DNA of 64,000 nucleotides from Syntrophobacterales bacterium. GTDB taxonomy: Bacteria > Desulfobacterota > Syntrophobacteria > Syntrophobacterales > Thermodesulforhabdaceae. The position numbers and the translations under genes are program-made. How positions within the stretch are numbered: the first letter of the stretch is position 1; each line of letters begins with the position of its first letter. Location of the stretch: NCBI GenBank assembly GCA_026417655.1, contig JAOACS010000021.1, positions 1-64,000 of the forward strand, in the 5' to 3' direction. Shown here in pieces: positions 27,001 to 36,985 of this stretch. The notes under the pieces are model-generated. The model worked only from the letters and a program-made list of their open reading frames with translations, was not told where the DNA came from and made no database searches.

Positions 27001-28782
27001 TCATACTCCTCTGCTGACGGCTGTTGTGTTTTGGGAAGAGCTCTGGTGAGCTGGCTTTTGTTGAGGCGGTTGTTGCTGTTGGGATTGAGATACAAGAACC
27101 TTAAGCACCTGTTCTCTTGGGCCATAGAGCTGTATTACACCATTTACAAGAACCATGATCTTATCTACAACCACTAAAATTGAAGGGCGATGGCTTATAA
27201 CTATTATGGTCTTGCCAAGTTCCTTCATGGTCTTTATGGCGGTAACCAGGGCGGCATCTCCAGCTTCATCGAGATTTGAGTTTGGCTCATCCAGAACAAT
27301 AAAACTTGGCATCCCATAGATGGCTCGAGCAAGTGCCACACGCTGACGCTGTCCTCCCGATAATACGCTCCCACCTTCTCCTACCTGTGTCTCGTAACCC
27401 TGAGGAAGTTGTAAAATCATCTCATGTACCCCTGCGATCCTTGCGGCCTCTACAACCTTTTTAGAATCGACTTCCCCAAAGCGAGCTATATTTTCCGCAA
27501 TTGTTCCATCGAGAAGTTCAACGTCCTGAGGAAGGTAGCCAATGAAGGGACCGAGCTCATCTCTGTTCCAATGGTGGATATCGGCCCCATCGAGTCTCAC
27601 CGTTCCTACATAAGGTTTCCAAACCCCTACCATAGCTCTGGCAAGCGTAGACTTACCCGCCGCACTGGGGCCTATTACTGCAACAACCTCCCCAGGTTTT
27701 ACTTCAAAGGTTAGCCCCTTGAGAATCTGAGCTGTCGATCCAGGAGGAACAACAATAAGATTTGATACAACAAGATGACCCTTTGGAGGAGGAAGGGAAA
27801 AACGTGTTTGACGGGAAGGGAATGTAATAAGTAGCTCCTTTAGCCTATTGTAGGCATTTCTTGCGGAAACAAACATTTTCCAAGTTCCTATAGCGAGATC
27901 CACTGGCGAAAGGGCCCTTCCCATAAGTATCGATCCGGCTATCATCATACCGGGAGTAATCTTTCCATCTATGGCAAGTAATGCTCCAAGTCCTAATATG
28001 AGGGATTGAAAGCTTATTCTTAAGAACTTCGTTATAGAAGAGATCATCGATGCCCTTTCGCTCGCTATAGATTGAAGGGCTAACATCTGTTCCTGTTTGG
28101 GAAACCAATGGCGTTTTACATTTTCAAGCATTCCCATGGCTTCTATAGCTTCGGCATTTCTAAAGTTTGCGCTAATAAAGGAATTTGCCATGATAGCGTA
28201 TTTGTTGGCTTCGGCAATAGGTTTACGACTAGCAATTTCAGTCATAACAGCGATAATTATAAGAATTATCGCAGCAACAGAGCCAAAAATACCCATGACT
28301 GGATGTATCCAAAAGGTAACAGCAAGGTATATAAAAAGCCAAGGAGCATCGAAGAAGGCAAAGAGCCCATTACCGGTAAGAAATTGTCTGACGGTTATAA
28401 GATCACTCATAGCTTGAGAAGCATTACTTCTTGAAGTTACCAGTGCCTTTTCAAAGGAAGCCTGAAATATTCTTCCATTTAGTCTAAGATCTAAATTATT
28501 TCCTAGCCGAATCATAAGCTGAGATCTGACCCACTCTAAAAAGCCCATCACAAGATAGAGGAAAACGGCTATTATTGTGAGCATTAAAAGGGTATCGTGA
28601 TTTCGGCTCATAAGGACTCGGTCATAAATTTGAAGCATATAGATTGTGGGAACCAGGTAAAGAATGTTTATAACAAAGCTTACCACACCTATGGTTAAAA
28701 ATATATAACGAAACTCCCACAAAACCTTTGCTATTTCGTTCTCTTCCTGTTTCTTCCTAAGCCACTGTTGAGGATGCCACAT
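27001..28782 (-). CDS. Type I secretion ABC exporter (PrtD/HlyB-type)
   Basis: A 593-residue half-transporter with about six transmembrane helices (N-terminal 1-310) fused to an ABC domain: Walker A VIGPSAAGKSTLARA, signature LSGGQRQRVALARAI, Walker B FIVLDEPNSNLD, H-loop VISHRPSIL. There is no N-terminal C39 peptidase, as in PrtD and LapB-like systems that export RTX-like or other non-leader substrates. AAGGAG precedes the ATG. It forms the inner-membrane part of the T1SS with the HlyD protein. The Gln-rich tail (SQSQQQQPPQQKP) may be disordered. Substrate is unknown; the nearby DUF4214 surface proteins are candidates. Confidence 0.93.
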   Translation of the reverse strand: MWHPQQWLRKKQEENEIAKVLWEFRYIFLTIGVVSFVINILYLVPTIYMLQIYDRVLMSRNHDTLLMLTIIAVFLYLVMGFLEWVRSQLMIRLGNNLDLRLNGRIFQASFEKALVTSRSNASQAMSDLITVRQFLTGNGLFAFFDAPWLFIYLAVTFWIHPVMGIFGSVAAIILIIIAVMTEIASRKPIAEANKYAIMANSFISANFRNAEAIEAMGMLENVKRHWFPKQEQMLALQSIASERASMISSITKFLRISFQSLILGLGALLAIDGKITPGMMIAGSILMGRALSPVDLAIGTWKMFVSARNAYNRLKELLITFPSRQTRFSLPPPKGHLVVSNLIVVPPGSTAQILKGLTFEVKPGEVVAVIGPSAAGKSTLARAMVGVWKPYVGTVRLDGADIHHWNRDELGPFIGYLPQDVELLDGTIAENIARFGEVDSKKVVEAARIAGVHEMILQLPQGYETQVGEGGSVLSGGQRQRVALARAIYGMPSFIVLDEPNSNLDEAGDAALVTAIKTMKELGKTIIVISHRPSILVVVDKIMVLVNGVIQLYGPREQVLKVLVSQSQQQQPPQQKPAHQSSSQNTTAVSRGV

Positions 28783-28992
28783 ATAAACTCCTTTCCTTTT
28801 AGTTCAACCAAATCGAGATCATACAATAATCCCTTGATAAGTCAATTTTATATATTCCCCTCTCAAGCAACCAAATAACTGATTCATATCGGCCCTAAAA
28901 AATCTTGCATTTTTATCATCATGGTGATTGGATAAGCTGGTTTATATTTTTCGGAGTATATCTCCTTTGTTAATCAAACTCGTGGAAGGGGA

Positions 28993-30318
28993 ATGTCTAT
29001 GAGAGGTAGACTGTTCAGTCTCCTAGCGGTTGGTATACTTACAGTGCTTTTCGATTACTCCCAAATTCTTGCAAAAGAGGATCTTCTCAGTCTTTATCGA
29101 TCGGCTCAACTATATGATGCAACCTTCGCAGCAGCAAAGGCTGCCCACGAAGCGGATTCTACAGCGAAGGCTCAGGGTCGATCATATCTACTTCCCCAGG
29201 CAAAGATCACGTCCTCTTTCTCACACACCGATACCGATTCACCCTACTATGGTGATTATAATTCGAAAATTTATGGTATCTCCCTAGTTCAATCCATATT
29301 CGATCTCAGTCGTTTCTTTGCCTACAAACAGTCTCTAACAAGTGTTGCTATCGGCGACGCTAAGTTCGAAGCTGCAAAAAAGGAGTTGATGCAACGTGTT
29401 GCAAAGGCCTACTTCGATGTCCTAATCGCTCAAGAAAAGCTTTTCCTTGCCATTGCCGAGCTTACTACAGTAGAGGGTGAACTCTCCCAGGTCCAAAGGT
29501 TATATGCCCACGGTGAAGGAACCATAACGGACATTCATAATCTAGAGGCGAGAAAGAGTCTTGTAGAGGCGGATATAGTATCGGCAAGAAACGAATTAGC
29601 CCAGAAGAAAAGCGATCTAAGTTATATAACTGGAATCCCCGTTGAAGAAATTTTACCTCTTCGGGAAAATATACCCCTCGAAATACCCCAGCCTAATGAT
29701 CTTAAAGAGTGGATCGGTCTTGCAAAGGAAAAAAGTCCATATATCATTCTTCAGACTAAAACCTCAGAGTATCACAAACAGGAATGGAATAAACAAAGAG
29801 CCCAGTTTTTGCCAACAGCAAACCTCGTGCTTTCCAAGACTGTAAGCGAACGGGATCTAATTACCTACGAAAGAGCTTCGGAAATTCGAGTGGATACAGC
29901 ATCCCTTCAACTACAATTACCTATTTTCGAGGGAGGTTATACTATGGCAAAGACAAAGGAGTCTTTCTTCCGTTACCAACAAGCTTTGGAACAACTCAGG
30001 GCTACTGAAAGCGAGATCGCCCATAGAATCACGAATGCATATATGAACATTGTAAATGGTGTCTCCAAGATACAGGCTCTACGCCATGCCGTTAAAGCCC
30101 AAGAAATCTCTATAGAATCTACCAAAAAAGGTTATGAAGCAGGCATTAGAACTATAGCGGACATTCTTAACGCCCAAAGAGACTACTATTCAGTAAAGCG
30201 CAATTTAGCCGAAGCTAGATGTCTATACGTAATAAACATCATCGATTTGAAGGCCTATTCAGGTCTTCTCTCTGATGGTGATATAGCCTTTATAAACAGT
30301 TGGTTAGAGGACAAATAG
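28993..30318 (+). CDS. TolC-family outer membrane efflux/secretion protein
   Basis: A 441-residue outer-membrane channel protein with an N-terminal signal peptide (LFSLLAVGILTVLFDYSQILA). Two internally related halves of long alpha-helical coiled-coil runs (YFDVLIAQEKLFLAIAEL and YMNIVNGVSKIQALRHAV) separated by beta-strand segments, the TolC duplication pattern. It completes the T1SS with the divergent ABC and HlyD genes across a 210-base intergenic region. GGAAGGGG lies before the ATG. The sequence does not tell secretion from efflux; the neighbours favour secretion. Confidence 0.9.
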   Translation: MSMRGRLFSLLAVGILTVLFDYSQILAKEDLLSLYRSAQLYDATFAAAKAAHEADSTAKAQGRSYLLPQAKITSSFSHTDTDSPYYGDYNSKIYGISLVQSIFDLSRFFAYKQSLTSVAIGDAKFEAAKKELMQRVAKAYFDVLIAQEKLFLAIAELTTVEGELSQVQRLYAHGEGTITDIHNLEARKSLVEADIVSARNELAQKKSDLSYITGIPVEEILPLRENIPLEIPQPNDLKEWIGLAKEKSPYIILQTKTSEYHKQEWNKQRAQFLPTANLVLSKTVSERDLITYERASEIRVDTASLQLQLPIFEGGYTMAKTKESFFRYQQALEQLRATESEIAHRITNAYMNIVNGVSKIQALRHAVKAQEISIESTKKGYEAGIRTIADILNAQRDYYSVKRNLAEARCLYVINIIDLKAYSGLLSDGDIAFINSWLEDK

Positions 30319-30323
30319 AAGTT

Positions 30324-33300
30324 TCATAGCCTTTTAGTTCCATCCTTAGTGATAATGTAGTACCATTTATTATTGATAACAATGTCTAAAAGATTCTTAA
30401 CACTTTCTTTCCACGTAAGCCAAGGCATCCCCTCTACCTTAGGATGTAAATTCTTTTTATAAAGTGAACACCACTCTTCCAAAGATAGGGCCAAGGTCTC
30501 AGGAGAATTATTATTTGGAAAATAAAAGGCATGGTTTCCTGCAATCTCCCGAAAAATAGGAATATCTCTTGCGACAATAGGAACCCCATGCCTAGCCGCT
30601 TCTATAAGAGGGAGCCCAAATCCTTCAGCCTCCGAAGCCATAATAAGACACTTAACAGCTTTGTATACCCTACTTAGGTATTCATCGCTTATCCCACTTA
30701 GCCAGAAGAGCCGCTTCCCCAATTCTGGATGGGAACGTATGGTCCTAACTATAAGAGGAATTGTCCTCCTCATAGAATCCGGTAGTCCCTTCCAACCTTC
30801 TTTACCAACAATGACCAAATTAAAATCGAAACCCTTTTCCCATAGACTAGAAAAGGCCTTAAGAACCTGTAGGTATCCCTTTCTAGGCTCGACCGTTCCC
30901 ACCATAAGAAAGGAGAGTTTTTTGGAAAGTTCTCTTAACACAGCCGTTGCGTCCTTTGGTAAGCCCTTAGAGGGAGCAGAACTTTCAATATCAGCACCGT
31001 GGTGATTCCAGGCTATATGAAATGGACGACGCCTTAAAAAATTAACGTTTTCCCCCATCCACCTAACTAACCCTTCTAACGTACATTCCGATACACATAT
31101 GGCTCCATCTAGAGAAGCAATGATTCTTAACCAAGCTTCGAAGTCTATGTTTTCTCCCGGAGGGAAAAACTCAGGGTGTGTTACAGGTAGCAGATCATGG
31201 ACGATAAAATAGATCTTAACCCCAAGATTTCTACAACGGTCTAAAAAGCCAGCTTTACCCGCCCTTACCAAATGGTCTTTGGATATATCTAAGCCTAATA
31301 CTATGTCTCCAGGTTGTAAGTCCGCTACCTCATCCTCAAAAATTCCTTGGGGACATTCTAAAAGATTCAGTGCATACCTTCGAGCATACCTATAATGCCA
31401 CAAACCGCCTCTATTCGATAAATAAATAGGTTCCACCCTGTAACCACTAGGTGGGTTTTCTATAAGGGTTTTTAGAATAGCCCTTGCCGCTCTCTCAATA
31501 CCAGTTTTTAAGTCATTTTGAGCTGTAGCGGTAACATCCACTAACAACTGCTTAACAGTGACTCTAGGATAGATGGATAGGGCAATAGAGTTTGAGATTT
31601 CGGAAATACTATTCTCCAAAAATCCATGTTTATTATGTAAGGCAGCAATCGATCTTATCAAGCTGTGAACATGCCTTTGGGGCATGGAGTAAAAATGCTC
31701 TATAGCTTCGTAATACTTTAGAGCACACACCGATGGATTATGGTTGGTTTCAATAAAGGCTCTCGCCTTTTCTCCCAAGGAATACCTAAGTTCCACATTG
31801 TTCTTTAATGTCTCAAGGGCTTCAATAAGTTCCCGATCCTCGAACTCATCGGGGAGCATCCAAAGAGCATCCTTAGGAAGCTCTGCCATAGAACCATGAG
31901 CATTAACAATCACCGGAAGGCCGAAGCTCATACAATCCAACACTGCACCGGAAGTCTCACCACGAGAGGAGGTCCTGAGTTGAACAGCAACATCTGCACA
32001 GGCAAGGTAATTCCTAAATTCACCTGTATCAACCCACCCAGTTACCCGAATATTATTTCGACAATTGCTCCTATCTATAGATTCCTTTACCATTTTACCG
32101 TAATCGCCTCGAGCCTCTCCAACAAATATAAGATGGCATCGTTCATCTCTGGAAAGAGCTGAATTAATCCACGCATCGATCAATCGGTGATTCAATTTCG
32201 CAGGCCCTAGGATACCGAAACTACAAACGACAAAATCATCTAAGCCTATGCCCAGCAATCTCCTAATGTTTTTACGATCTATAGGAGGAGCTGGAGTCTT
32301 CAAATGGGGGATTACAACCCATTCCTTCGATGCTTCATCTCCATACCATTTCTTTGCAAGCTCCTTAGAATACTGGGAATGAACAATCATACCTAGGGCG
32401 TTCTGAATCACCCCGAAACTACAGGGGTATCTCCATAAAACACGGGATGGGTCCCTTTCGTAGAACCTCTCTTTAAGGGCTATATAACCATGGCTTTCGT
32501 AAAGAGATCTTGTCCATTGGTAAGATCTTACACCGTACTGCTCCATATAGGCCATAGCATGAGAAAGAAAGAAGTCATGGAGAACCACTACCCCAGGAAC
32601 TACCTCCAAAAGATCTATCATATACCCGTGAATAGGCGAATTCCCTACGTGGTATAACACCCTATCATAGTAGCTTACATGGGCCATAAACCATTTCAAA
32701 TCTCTTATAGGACAGTTCCTCCTTATCCACCCATCCTTTACCTCTTTCTGAGTAACTATTGCCTCTATATCGTAATATCTGGAGAGCTCAGGTAAAAGTT
32801 CGTCACTGTAATTACTTATACCACTTTTTTCGGGTGGTAGAGGTGAAAAATAGGCAAGCCTTGGTCTATCTTTTGAGCAAAAAAAAGGAGTATCCTGGTA
32901 AGAATCTTTGCTGTTAGAAAGGAGCCTCTCCCAAGTGTCAATAGCTCGCCTTGCCATCTCAGTCCATCCGTCGGAATGGCCATTGGAAGTAACATTTACA
33001 ATTTTGTTCCTAGGAATACTTAAAGACCTATTTACGCTATCCTTTATCTCTTCGGAAAACACAAATATGACCGAGGCCCTTTTCAAATACTCCTCTTCTC
33101 TTATATCAAGATCATAGACACTGACTCCGACAGGAGTTCTCTTATCAAAGACTCCTATGCTCATTACGGTCTCATCCTCAAGACTGCGGGAAAAATCCAT
33201 AATATGCACTAAGTCCGGTTCAAGACTCGCTATAAAAGCTTCACGGATATACTCAGCCACCTGCCGAAAAGACTTCTTTTCGAGAGAAGGAGTATACCAT

Positions 33301-33506
33301 ACACGAATGTTTTCTTGCGGCAGTAGATCATAAAATTCCGACCTTATAAACTCAATCGCTCCATCTAAAAGCCCATTAAGGGCAAGAACAACTTCATGGC
33401 TTCCACGATTTCTAACAATGGACTTTGCAAAGGATAAAACGTAATGCCCTATAGTCTCAAAGCGACTCTCCACCTGACAACACTGAAGATCAAGAACAAT
33501 CCGCAT
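30324..33506 (-). CDS. Large multi-domain glycosyltransferase (1060 aa)
   Basis: Two GT-B/GT4 units in one polypeptide. The first (about residues 215-620) has RPRLAYFSPLPPEKSGISNYSDELLP and SFGILGPAKLNHRLIDAW; the second (about 680-1050) has DVTATAQNDLKTGIERAARA, VGTVEPRKGYLQVLKAFSSLW and SEAEGFGLPLIEAARHGVPIV. An additional N-terminal Rossmann-like region lies before the first GT domain. Like the 795-residue protein it may add consecutive sugars or polymerise. It lies two bases after the coiled-coil protein gene, in the Wzm/Wzt operon direction. Confidence 0.82.
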   Translation of the reverse strand: MRIVLDLQCCQVESRFETIGHYVLSFAKSIVRNRGSHEVVLALNGLLDGAIEFIRSEFYDLLPQENIRVWYTPSLEKKSFRQVAEYIREAFIASLEPDLVHIMDFSRSLEDETVMSIGVFDKRTPVGVSVYDLDIREEEYLKRASVIFVFSEEIKDSVNRSLSIPRNKIVNVTSNGHSDGWTEMARRAIDTWERLLSNSKDSYQDTPFFCSKDRPRLAYFSPLPPEKSGISNYSDELLPELSRYYDIEAIVTQKEVKDGWIRRNCPIRDLKWFMAHVSYYDRVLYHVGNSPIHGYMIDLLEVVPGVVVLHDFFLSHAMAYMEQYGVRSYQWTRSLYESHGYIALKERFYERDPSRVLWRYPCSFGVIQNALGMIVHSQYSKELAKKWYGDEASKEWVVIPHLKTPAPPIDRKNIRRLLGIGLDDFVVCSFGILGPAKLNHRLIDAWINSALSRDERCHLIFVGEARGDYGKMVKESIDRSNCRNNIRVTGWVDTGEFRNYLACADVAVQLRTSSRGETSGAVLDCMSFGLPVIVNAHGSMAELPKDALWMLPDEFEDRELIEALETLKNNVELRYSLGEKARAFIETNHNPSVCALKYYEAIEHFYSMPQRHVHSLIRSIAALHNKHGFLENSISEISNSIALSIYPRVTVKQLLVDVTATAQNDLKTGIERAARAILKTLIENPPSGYRVEPIYLSNRGGLWHYRYARRYALNLLECPQGIFEDEVADLQPGDIVLGLDISKDHLVRAGKAGFLDRCRNLGVKIYFIVHDLLPVTHPEFFPPGENIDFEAWLRIIASLDGAICVSECTLEGLVRWMGENVNFLRRRPFHIAWNHHGADIESSAPSKGLPKDATAVLRELSKKLSFLMVGTVEPRKGYLQVLKAFSSLWEKGFDFNLVIVGKEGWKGLPDSMRRTIPLIVRTIRSHPELGKRLFWLSGISDEYLSRVYKAVKCLIMASEAEGFGLPLIEAARHGVPIVARDIPIFREIAGNHAFYFPNNNSPETLALSLEEWCSLYKKNLHPKVEGMPWLTWKESVKNLLDIVINNKWYYIITKDGTKRL

Positions 33507-33507
33507 C

Positions 33508-34089
33508 CTATAACCCCTCTAGTTCATCGATAGCCCTTTTTAAAGCTACATATATACGCAGAGCACGTCGATTAAGAATCGGAGCGTTACTTGGCAGACT
33601 TCCATTTAGGGCTAAGAGCTGGTTCTTTGAATCCACCAACTCTAACTTAGAATAGAACTCGTAAAATCTATGGTATAGTCTCGGAAATTTAACAAGAAAG
33701 TTGTAAATATTATTAGAAAGCCATGGGTAACGAAAAACAATTTCCCTCGCCCTTAAAGCTAAATAAGCTATCAAAGCATTTAAAATATTTCCTACAGATC
33801 GCCCTAGCAACAACGAGTTTTTTTTTACGGCCAAAAGAAGCCATCCAACTAGGCGTAAAGGGTAAGTTATTCTCCATGAATAACTTTTATACACAGCGTC
33901 TAACTGACTTCTTAGGCTGGCGATCTCTTCACTAAGGGATACTCTTAATCTCCTTTCGCTTGTCAGCTCATCTTCTAGTGCTTTACTAGATTCTATAAGT
34001 CTTTTAAGCTCATATTGTAGAAGTTCGAGTTTTTTGTTTACCTCTTCTAGCTGCTCCTTAAGCTCTTTTTCTGGCATGTTAACCATCAT
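33508..34089 (-). CDS. Coiled-coil surface-polysaccharide-cluster protein
   Basis: A 193-residue protein with an N-terminal coiled coil (KELKEQLEEVNKKLELLQYE through the SEEIASLRSQ segment, about residues 5-70), then SYSWRITYPLRL, a short motif repeatedly found in glycan-biosynthesis polypeptides just after coiled coils, and a hydrophobic segment (about 80-110). The start overlaps the Wzt stop by an ATGA-type junction. It may be a chain-length or scaffold component tethered to the membrane. No enzyme fold is recognisable. Confidence 0.6.
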   Translation of the reverse strand: MMVNMPEKELKEQLEEVNKKLELLQYELKRLIESSKALEDELTSERRLRVSLSEEIASLRSQLDAVYKSYSWRITYPLRLVGWLLLAVKKNSLLLGRSVGNILNALIAYLALRAREIVFRYPWLSNNIYNFLVKFPRLYHRFYEFYSKLELVDSKNQLLALNGSLPSNAPILNRRALRIYVALKRAIDELEGL

Positions 34090-35300
34090 ACCCACTCAAT
34101 GCTTACAGGAAGATTGCACACCCCTATTGAAAGAGGATAATTTCCTGGAACAACCTCAAAAACCACTGCCCTATCCCACCAGTCATAGTTCCCCGAAAGG
34201 TGAGAGTGGTCTTTGTGGAGAGCAACCGTCAAACTATAACTCCCCTTTCCAAGTAAGAGCTTTGGAATCCTAAAATCTACCCTGAGGTCCTCCTCCACGG
34301 GAGGGTTATTAAGAGAACAACCGTGATGGAAGGTATTAGTTCCAAATACATCATTTCCGAAAGGGTCTCTTATAAGGATTCCCACCGTTAGCTCATCGAT
34401 TGGTTCCTGAACCTTAATCGAGACCCTAATGGTTATGGGCTCTCCGCTCCTAACTGCCCTGACCGATTTGCCATCATTTAAAAGATCTACCGCCGTTACA
34501 AAGGCTTTACCGTTTCCGGAACGGGTCACTTTTCTACCTGTTTCTTCCTCCACCTGACGGATCTTTAACTCCTCCTGCTGCTTTACTATGACGGCGTTGT
34601 AGAAATCTAAAGTTGCATCGGGGGTGTCATCCTTTATGAGAAGCCCTCCATCGATAAGAAGAGCCCGGTCACAGAGTGTCTTTACCGTTGCAGGACTATG
34701 AGATACGAAAAGAAGGGTCGTTCCTTGTTGACGAAAAGAACGTATTCTATCAAAACTTTTGTGCTGAAAGTAGGCATCCCCCACAGAGAGGATTTCATCC
34801 ACTATCAACACATCTGGTCTAACCGCTGTAGCTAAAGAAAAGGCAAGGCGAACCTGCATTCCACTGGAATAGGTTCTAAGAGGTTGGTCGAAATAATCAC
34901 CAATCTCAGCAAAGTCTTCTATTTCCCTTATCTTCCTATCTAGCTCTTTTTTGGTAAGTCCCTTGAGTTGGCCGGACATATAGACATTTTGGCGTCCAGT
35001 AAAATCAGGATGAAAACCTGTTCCAAGTTCGAGAAGAGCGGAGACTCTTCCTCCCACTTCAACGTATCCTGTTGTCGGTTTCACAATCCTTGCGATAATC
35101 TTAAGAAGGGTCGACTTACCAGCTCCATTGACTCCAACAATGCCGACGGCCTCTCCCGGTTCCACATCGAAAGTCACATCCCGAAGCACCCATCTAAGAT
35201 CATGGTATAGTCCAAGATTTAGCCACTCCAGGATACGACCATATCGAGATCTATAACGCCTATAGGCCTTTCCCAGATTTTTCACCCTAATATATCCCAT
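34086..35300 (-). CDS. Wzt-type ABC transporter ATP-binding protein for polysaccharide export
   Basis: A 404-residue ATPase. Motifs: GIVGVNGAGKSTLLKI (Walker A), RTYSSGMQVRLAFSLATAV (signature), VLIVDEILSVGD (Walker B). A C-terminal domain from about residue 260 is of the Wzt carbohydrate-binding type (GSYSLTVALHKDHSHLSGNYDWWDRA is typical of its end). Such proteins read the non-reducing end of a lipid-linked polysaccharide and drive its export through the Wzm-type permease encoded immediately upstream. Forms an operon with the permease upstream and the coiled-coil and GT genes downstream. Confidence 0.93.
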   Translation of the reverse strand: MGYIRVKNLGKAYRRYRSRYGRILEWLNLGLYHDLRWVLRDVTFDVEPGEAVGIVGVNGAGKSTLLKIIARIVKPTTGYVEVGGRVSALLELGTGFHPDFTGRQNVYMSGQLKGLTKKELDRKIREIEDFAEIGDYFDQPLRTYSSGMQVRLAFSLATAVRPDVLIVDEILSVGDAYFQHKSFDRIRSFRQQGTTLLFVSHSPATVKTLCDRALLIDGGLLIKDDTPDATLDFYNAVIVKQQEELKIRQVEEETGRKVTRSGNGKAFVTAVDLLNDGKSVRAVRSGEPITIRVSIKVQEPIDELTVGILIRDPFGNDVFGTNTFHHGCSLNNPPVEEDLRVDFRIPKLLLGKGSYSLTVALHKDHSHLSGNYDWWDRAVVFEVVPGNYPLSIGVCNLPVSIEWV

Positions 35301-36080
35301 TTAGAGCTCATCCACAATTTCACCCTGAAGTTTCCAAAAGGAGAACATTCCAAGAAACATAGTAATAATAGAGAGAGTAGCAGGATAAAGCAAGGTATGC
35401 CACTTGGGAAGGGTCGATTGGACAAATATAAGATGCATCGCATCGATTATGGGCCACAAGGGATTCAGCTTAAGAAAAATGTTAGCTGATTCAGGAAGAC
35501 TTACATACACAATGGGAGTTAGCCAGAACCAAAACTGTAGAACTATAGCTACGGTTTTTTCCATATCTCGGTAAAATACGTTAATCACCCCCAGAAAGAT
35601 TCCTATCCCTATTGCAAACGCCACAAGGACAACGAGAGGGGGGATCATTCCCACTATTACCAGCCCAGGAAAGTTTTCTGTCGCAATAAGGAACAACATA
35701 AAAATTCCCATAACAATGGTAAAATCAAGAAGACTCGAAAGTATAGCCACAATGGGAAGACAGAGTTTAGGAAAGTGAATCTTTTTAAGAAGATAGGAGT
35801 TATGAACAAATATAGAAACGGATCGACTCAGGAGATCGGAAAATAGTGTCCAGACAAGTAACCCTGAGCAGAGATAAATACTGTAAGCAAACTTTGAGGA
35901 CTTTCCTGGAAGTGAGGGTTTCATAATCTCAGCAAAGATAAGAGTATATATCAAAATCATAGCTAGGGGTTGGATAATAAGCCAAAGAGCTCCTAATCTT
36001 GCATTTACAAAGCGGGATAAAAATTCCCTTTTTACACTTGAAAATATAAACCCTCTAAATGCCCAAACATCCTTAAACAT
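35301..36080 (-). CDS. Wzm-type ABC-2 permease for polysaccharide export
   Basis: A 259-residue six-helix ABC-2 permease with the family signature AIGIGIFLGVINVFYRDMEKTV (about residues 165-186) and FWFWLTPIVYV. Flips or exports O-antigen/capsule polysaccharide across the inner membrane with the Wzt ATPase that follows directly. Start at 36080 is the first ATG of the conserved region; a longer TTG-initiated reading would add a Lys/Arg/Cys-rich 29-residue extension that I regard as unlikely. A GTG a few codons upstream is also possible. Confidence 0.9.
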   Translation of the reverse strand: MFKDVWAFRGFIFSSVKREFLSRFVNARLGALWLIIQPLAMILIYTLIFAEIMKPSLPGKSSKFAYSIYLCSGLLVWTLFSDLLSRSVSIFVHNSYLLKKIHFPKLCLPIVAILSSLLDFTIVMGIFMLFLIATENFPGLVIVGMIPPLVVLVAFAIGIGIFLGVINVFYRDMEKTVAIVLQFWFWLTPIVYVSLPESANIFLKLNPLWPIIDAMHLIFVQSTLPKWHTLLYPATLSIITMFLGMFSFWKLQGEIVDEL

Positions 36081-36316
36081 TCCCCAGGAGATCACAAAAC
36101 TCCTCCTTTTCTTTTTGCAGGACTTAATTTTGTTGCACTTATGGTAAAAAAAGTCAAGACAACTCAAGCTCTCGAAAGATGTTTACAGGTCTATTAGTAA
36201 GGAACCGATCAAATATATAGAAAACAATTGGTATTTTCTATTTGACTAAATGATAATAGAGAGGGCTATCTTTGGGGGTCAGTATTAGGTTAAATGCAAT
36301 AGAGTGAGGAAGAAGG

Positions 36317-36964
36317 ATGGAATATTTCTTAGATTGTCGAGGACTTGCCTGCCCTGCCCCAGTTTTAAGAACTAAAGAGGTAATAGAGGGACAGAGGGTA
36401 ACCAAAATCACTGTCCAAGTAGATAACCCTGCTGCAAGAGACAATATCTCGAGATTCTTAAGTAGGGCAGGCTATAAGATTACCTTAACTCAGGATAAGG
36501 AGGGGGATTTCATAATTACCGGGGAGAAAGAAGTAAAGATCCTATCTTCCTTAGAGTCGCTACCATCGGAGCACTCTTCCTGCCCAACAGTAAAGGATCA
36601 AACCGAAAGGATTCTAATATTGATCGCCACTGATCGCTTGGGAAGAGAAGCCGAGCTTCCATCATCAGTCTCTAACTACTCCCTCAGCGAAGCGCTCATG
36701 AGAAACTTCATAGCCACTTTAAAGGAGATGGTGGGTTTATGGCGCATTGTGTTTCTTAACGCAGGCGTTCGGCTTACAATAGATGGTGCAGCCACTCTAC
36801 AGGCCCTTGAAGAATTAGAAAGATCTGGTGTAGGCATACTGGTGTGTGGAACCTGCCTTAATTTCTATAACCTCCTTGATAGAAAAAGGGTTGGCGAAAC
36901 AACAAATATGCTAGATATCATCACCTCAATGCAATTGGCCACTAAAGTAATTACCATAACGTGA
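36317..36964 (+). CDS. yedF: Selenium metabolism protein YedF (TusA-DsrE fusion)
   Basis: A 215-residue cytoplasmic protein. The N-terminal TusA domain has LDCRGLACPAPVLRTKE with the active CP cysteine; the C-terminal half has a DsrE/F-like fold ending VGILVCGTCLNFYNLLDRKRVGE with a conserved Cys pair. This fusion is the YedF family, which accompanies selenium utilisation and selD in many bacteria, where it is thought to handle reduced selenium or persulfide. GGAAGAAGG ribosome site before the ATG. It lies 21 bases before the Sec-containing selD, as one operon. Confidence 0.92.
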   Translation: MEYFLDCRGLACPAPVLRTKEVIEGQRVTKITVQVDNPAARDNISRFLSRAGYKITLTQDKEGDFIITGEKEVKILSSLESLPSEHSSCPTVKDQTERILILIATDRLGREAELPSSVSNYSLSEALMRNFIATLKEMVGLWRIVFLNAGVRLTIDGAATLQALEELERSGVGILVCGTCLNFYNLLDRKRVGETTNMLDIITSMQLATKVITIT

Positions 36965-36985
36965 GGCTAGGAAAGACTTAATATC

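Noticed and set aside
36168-36316. Promoter for yedF (TTGACT with TATCTT)
   Set aside because: Spacing of 19 bases and weak boxes; not enough to call.
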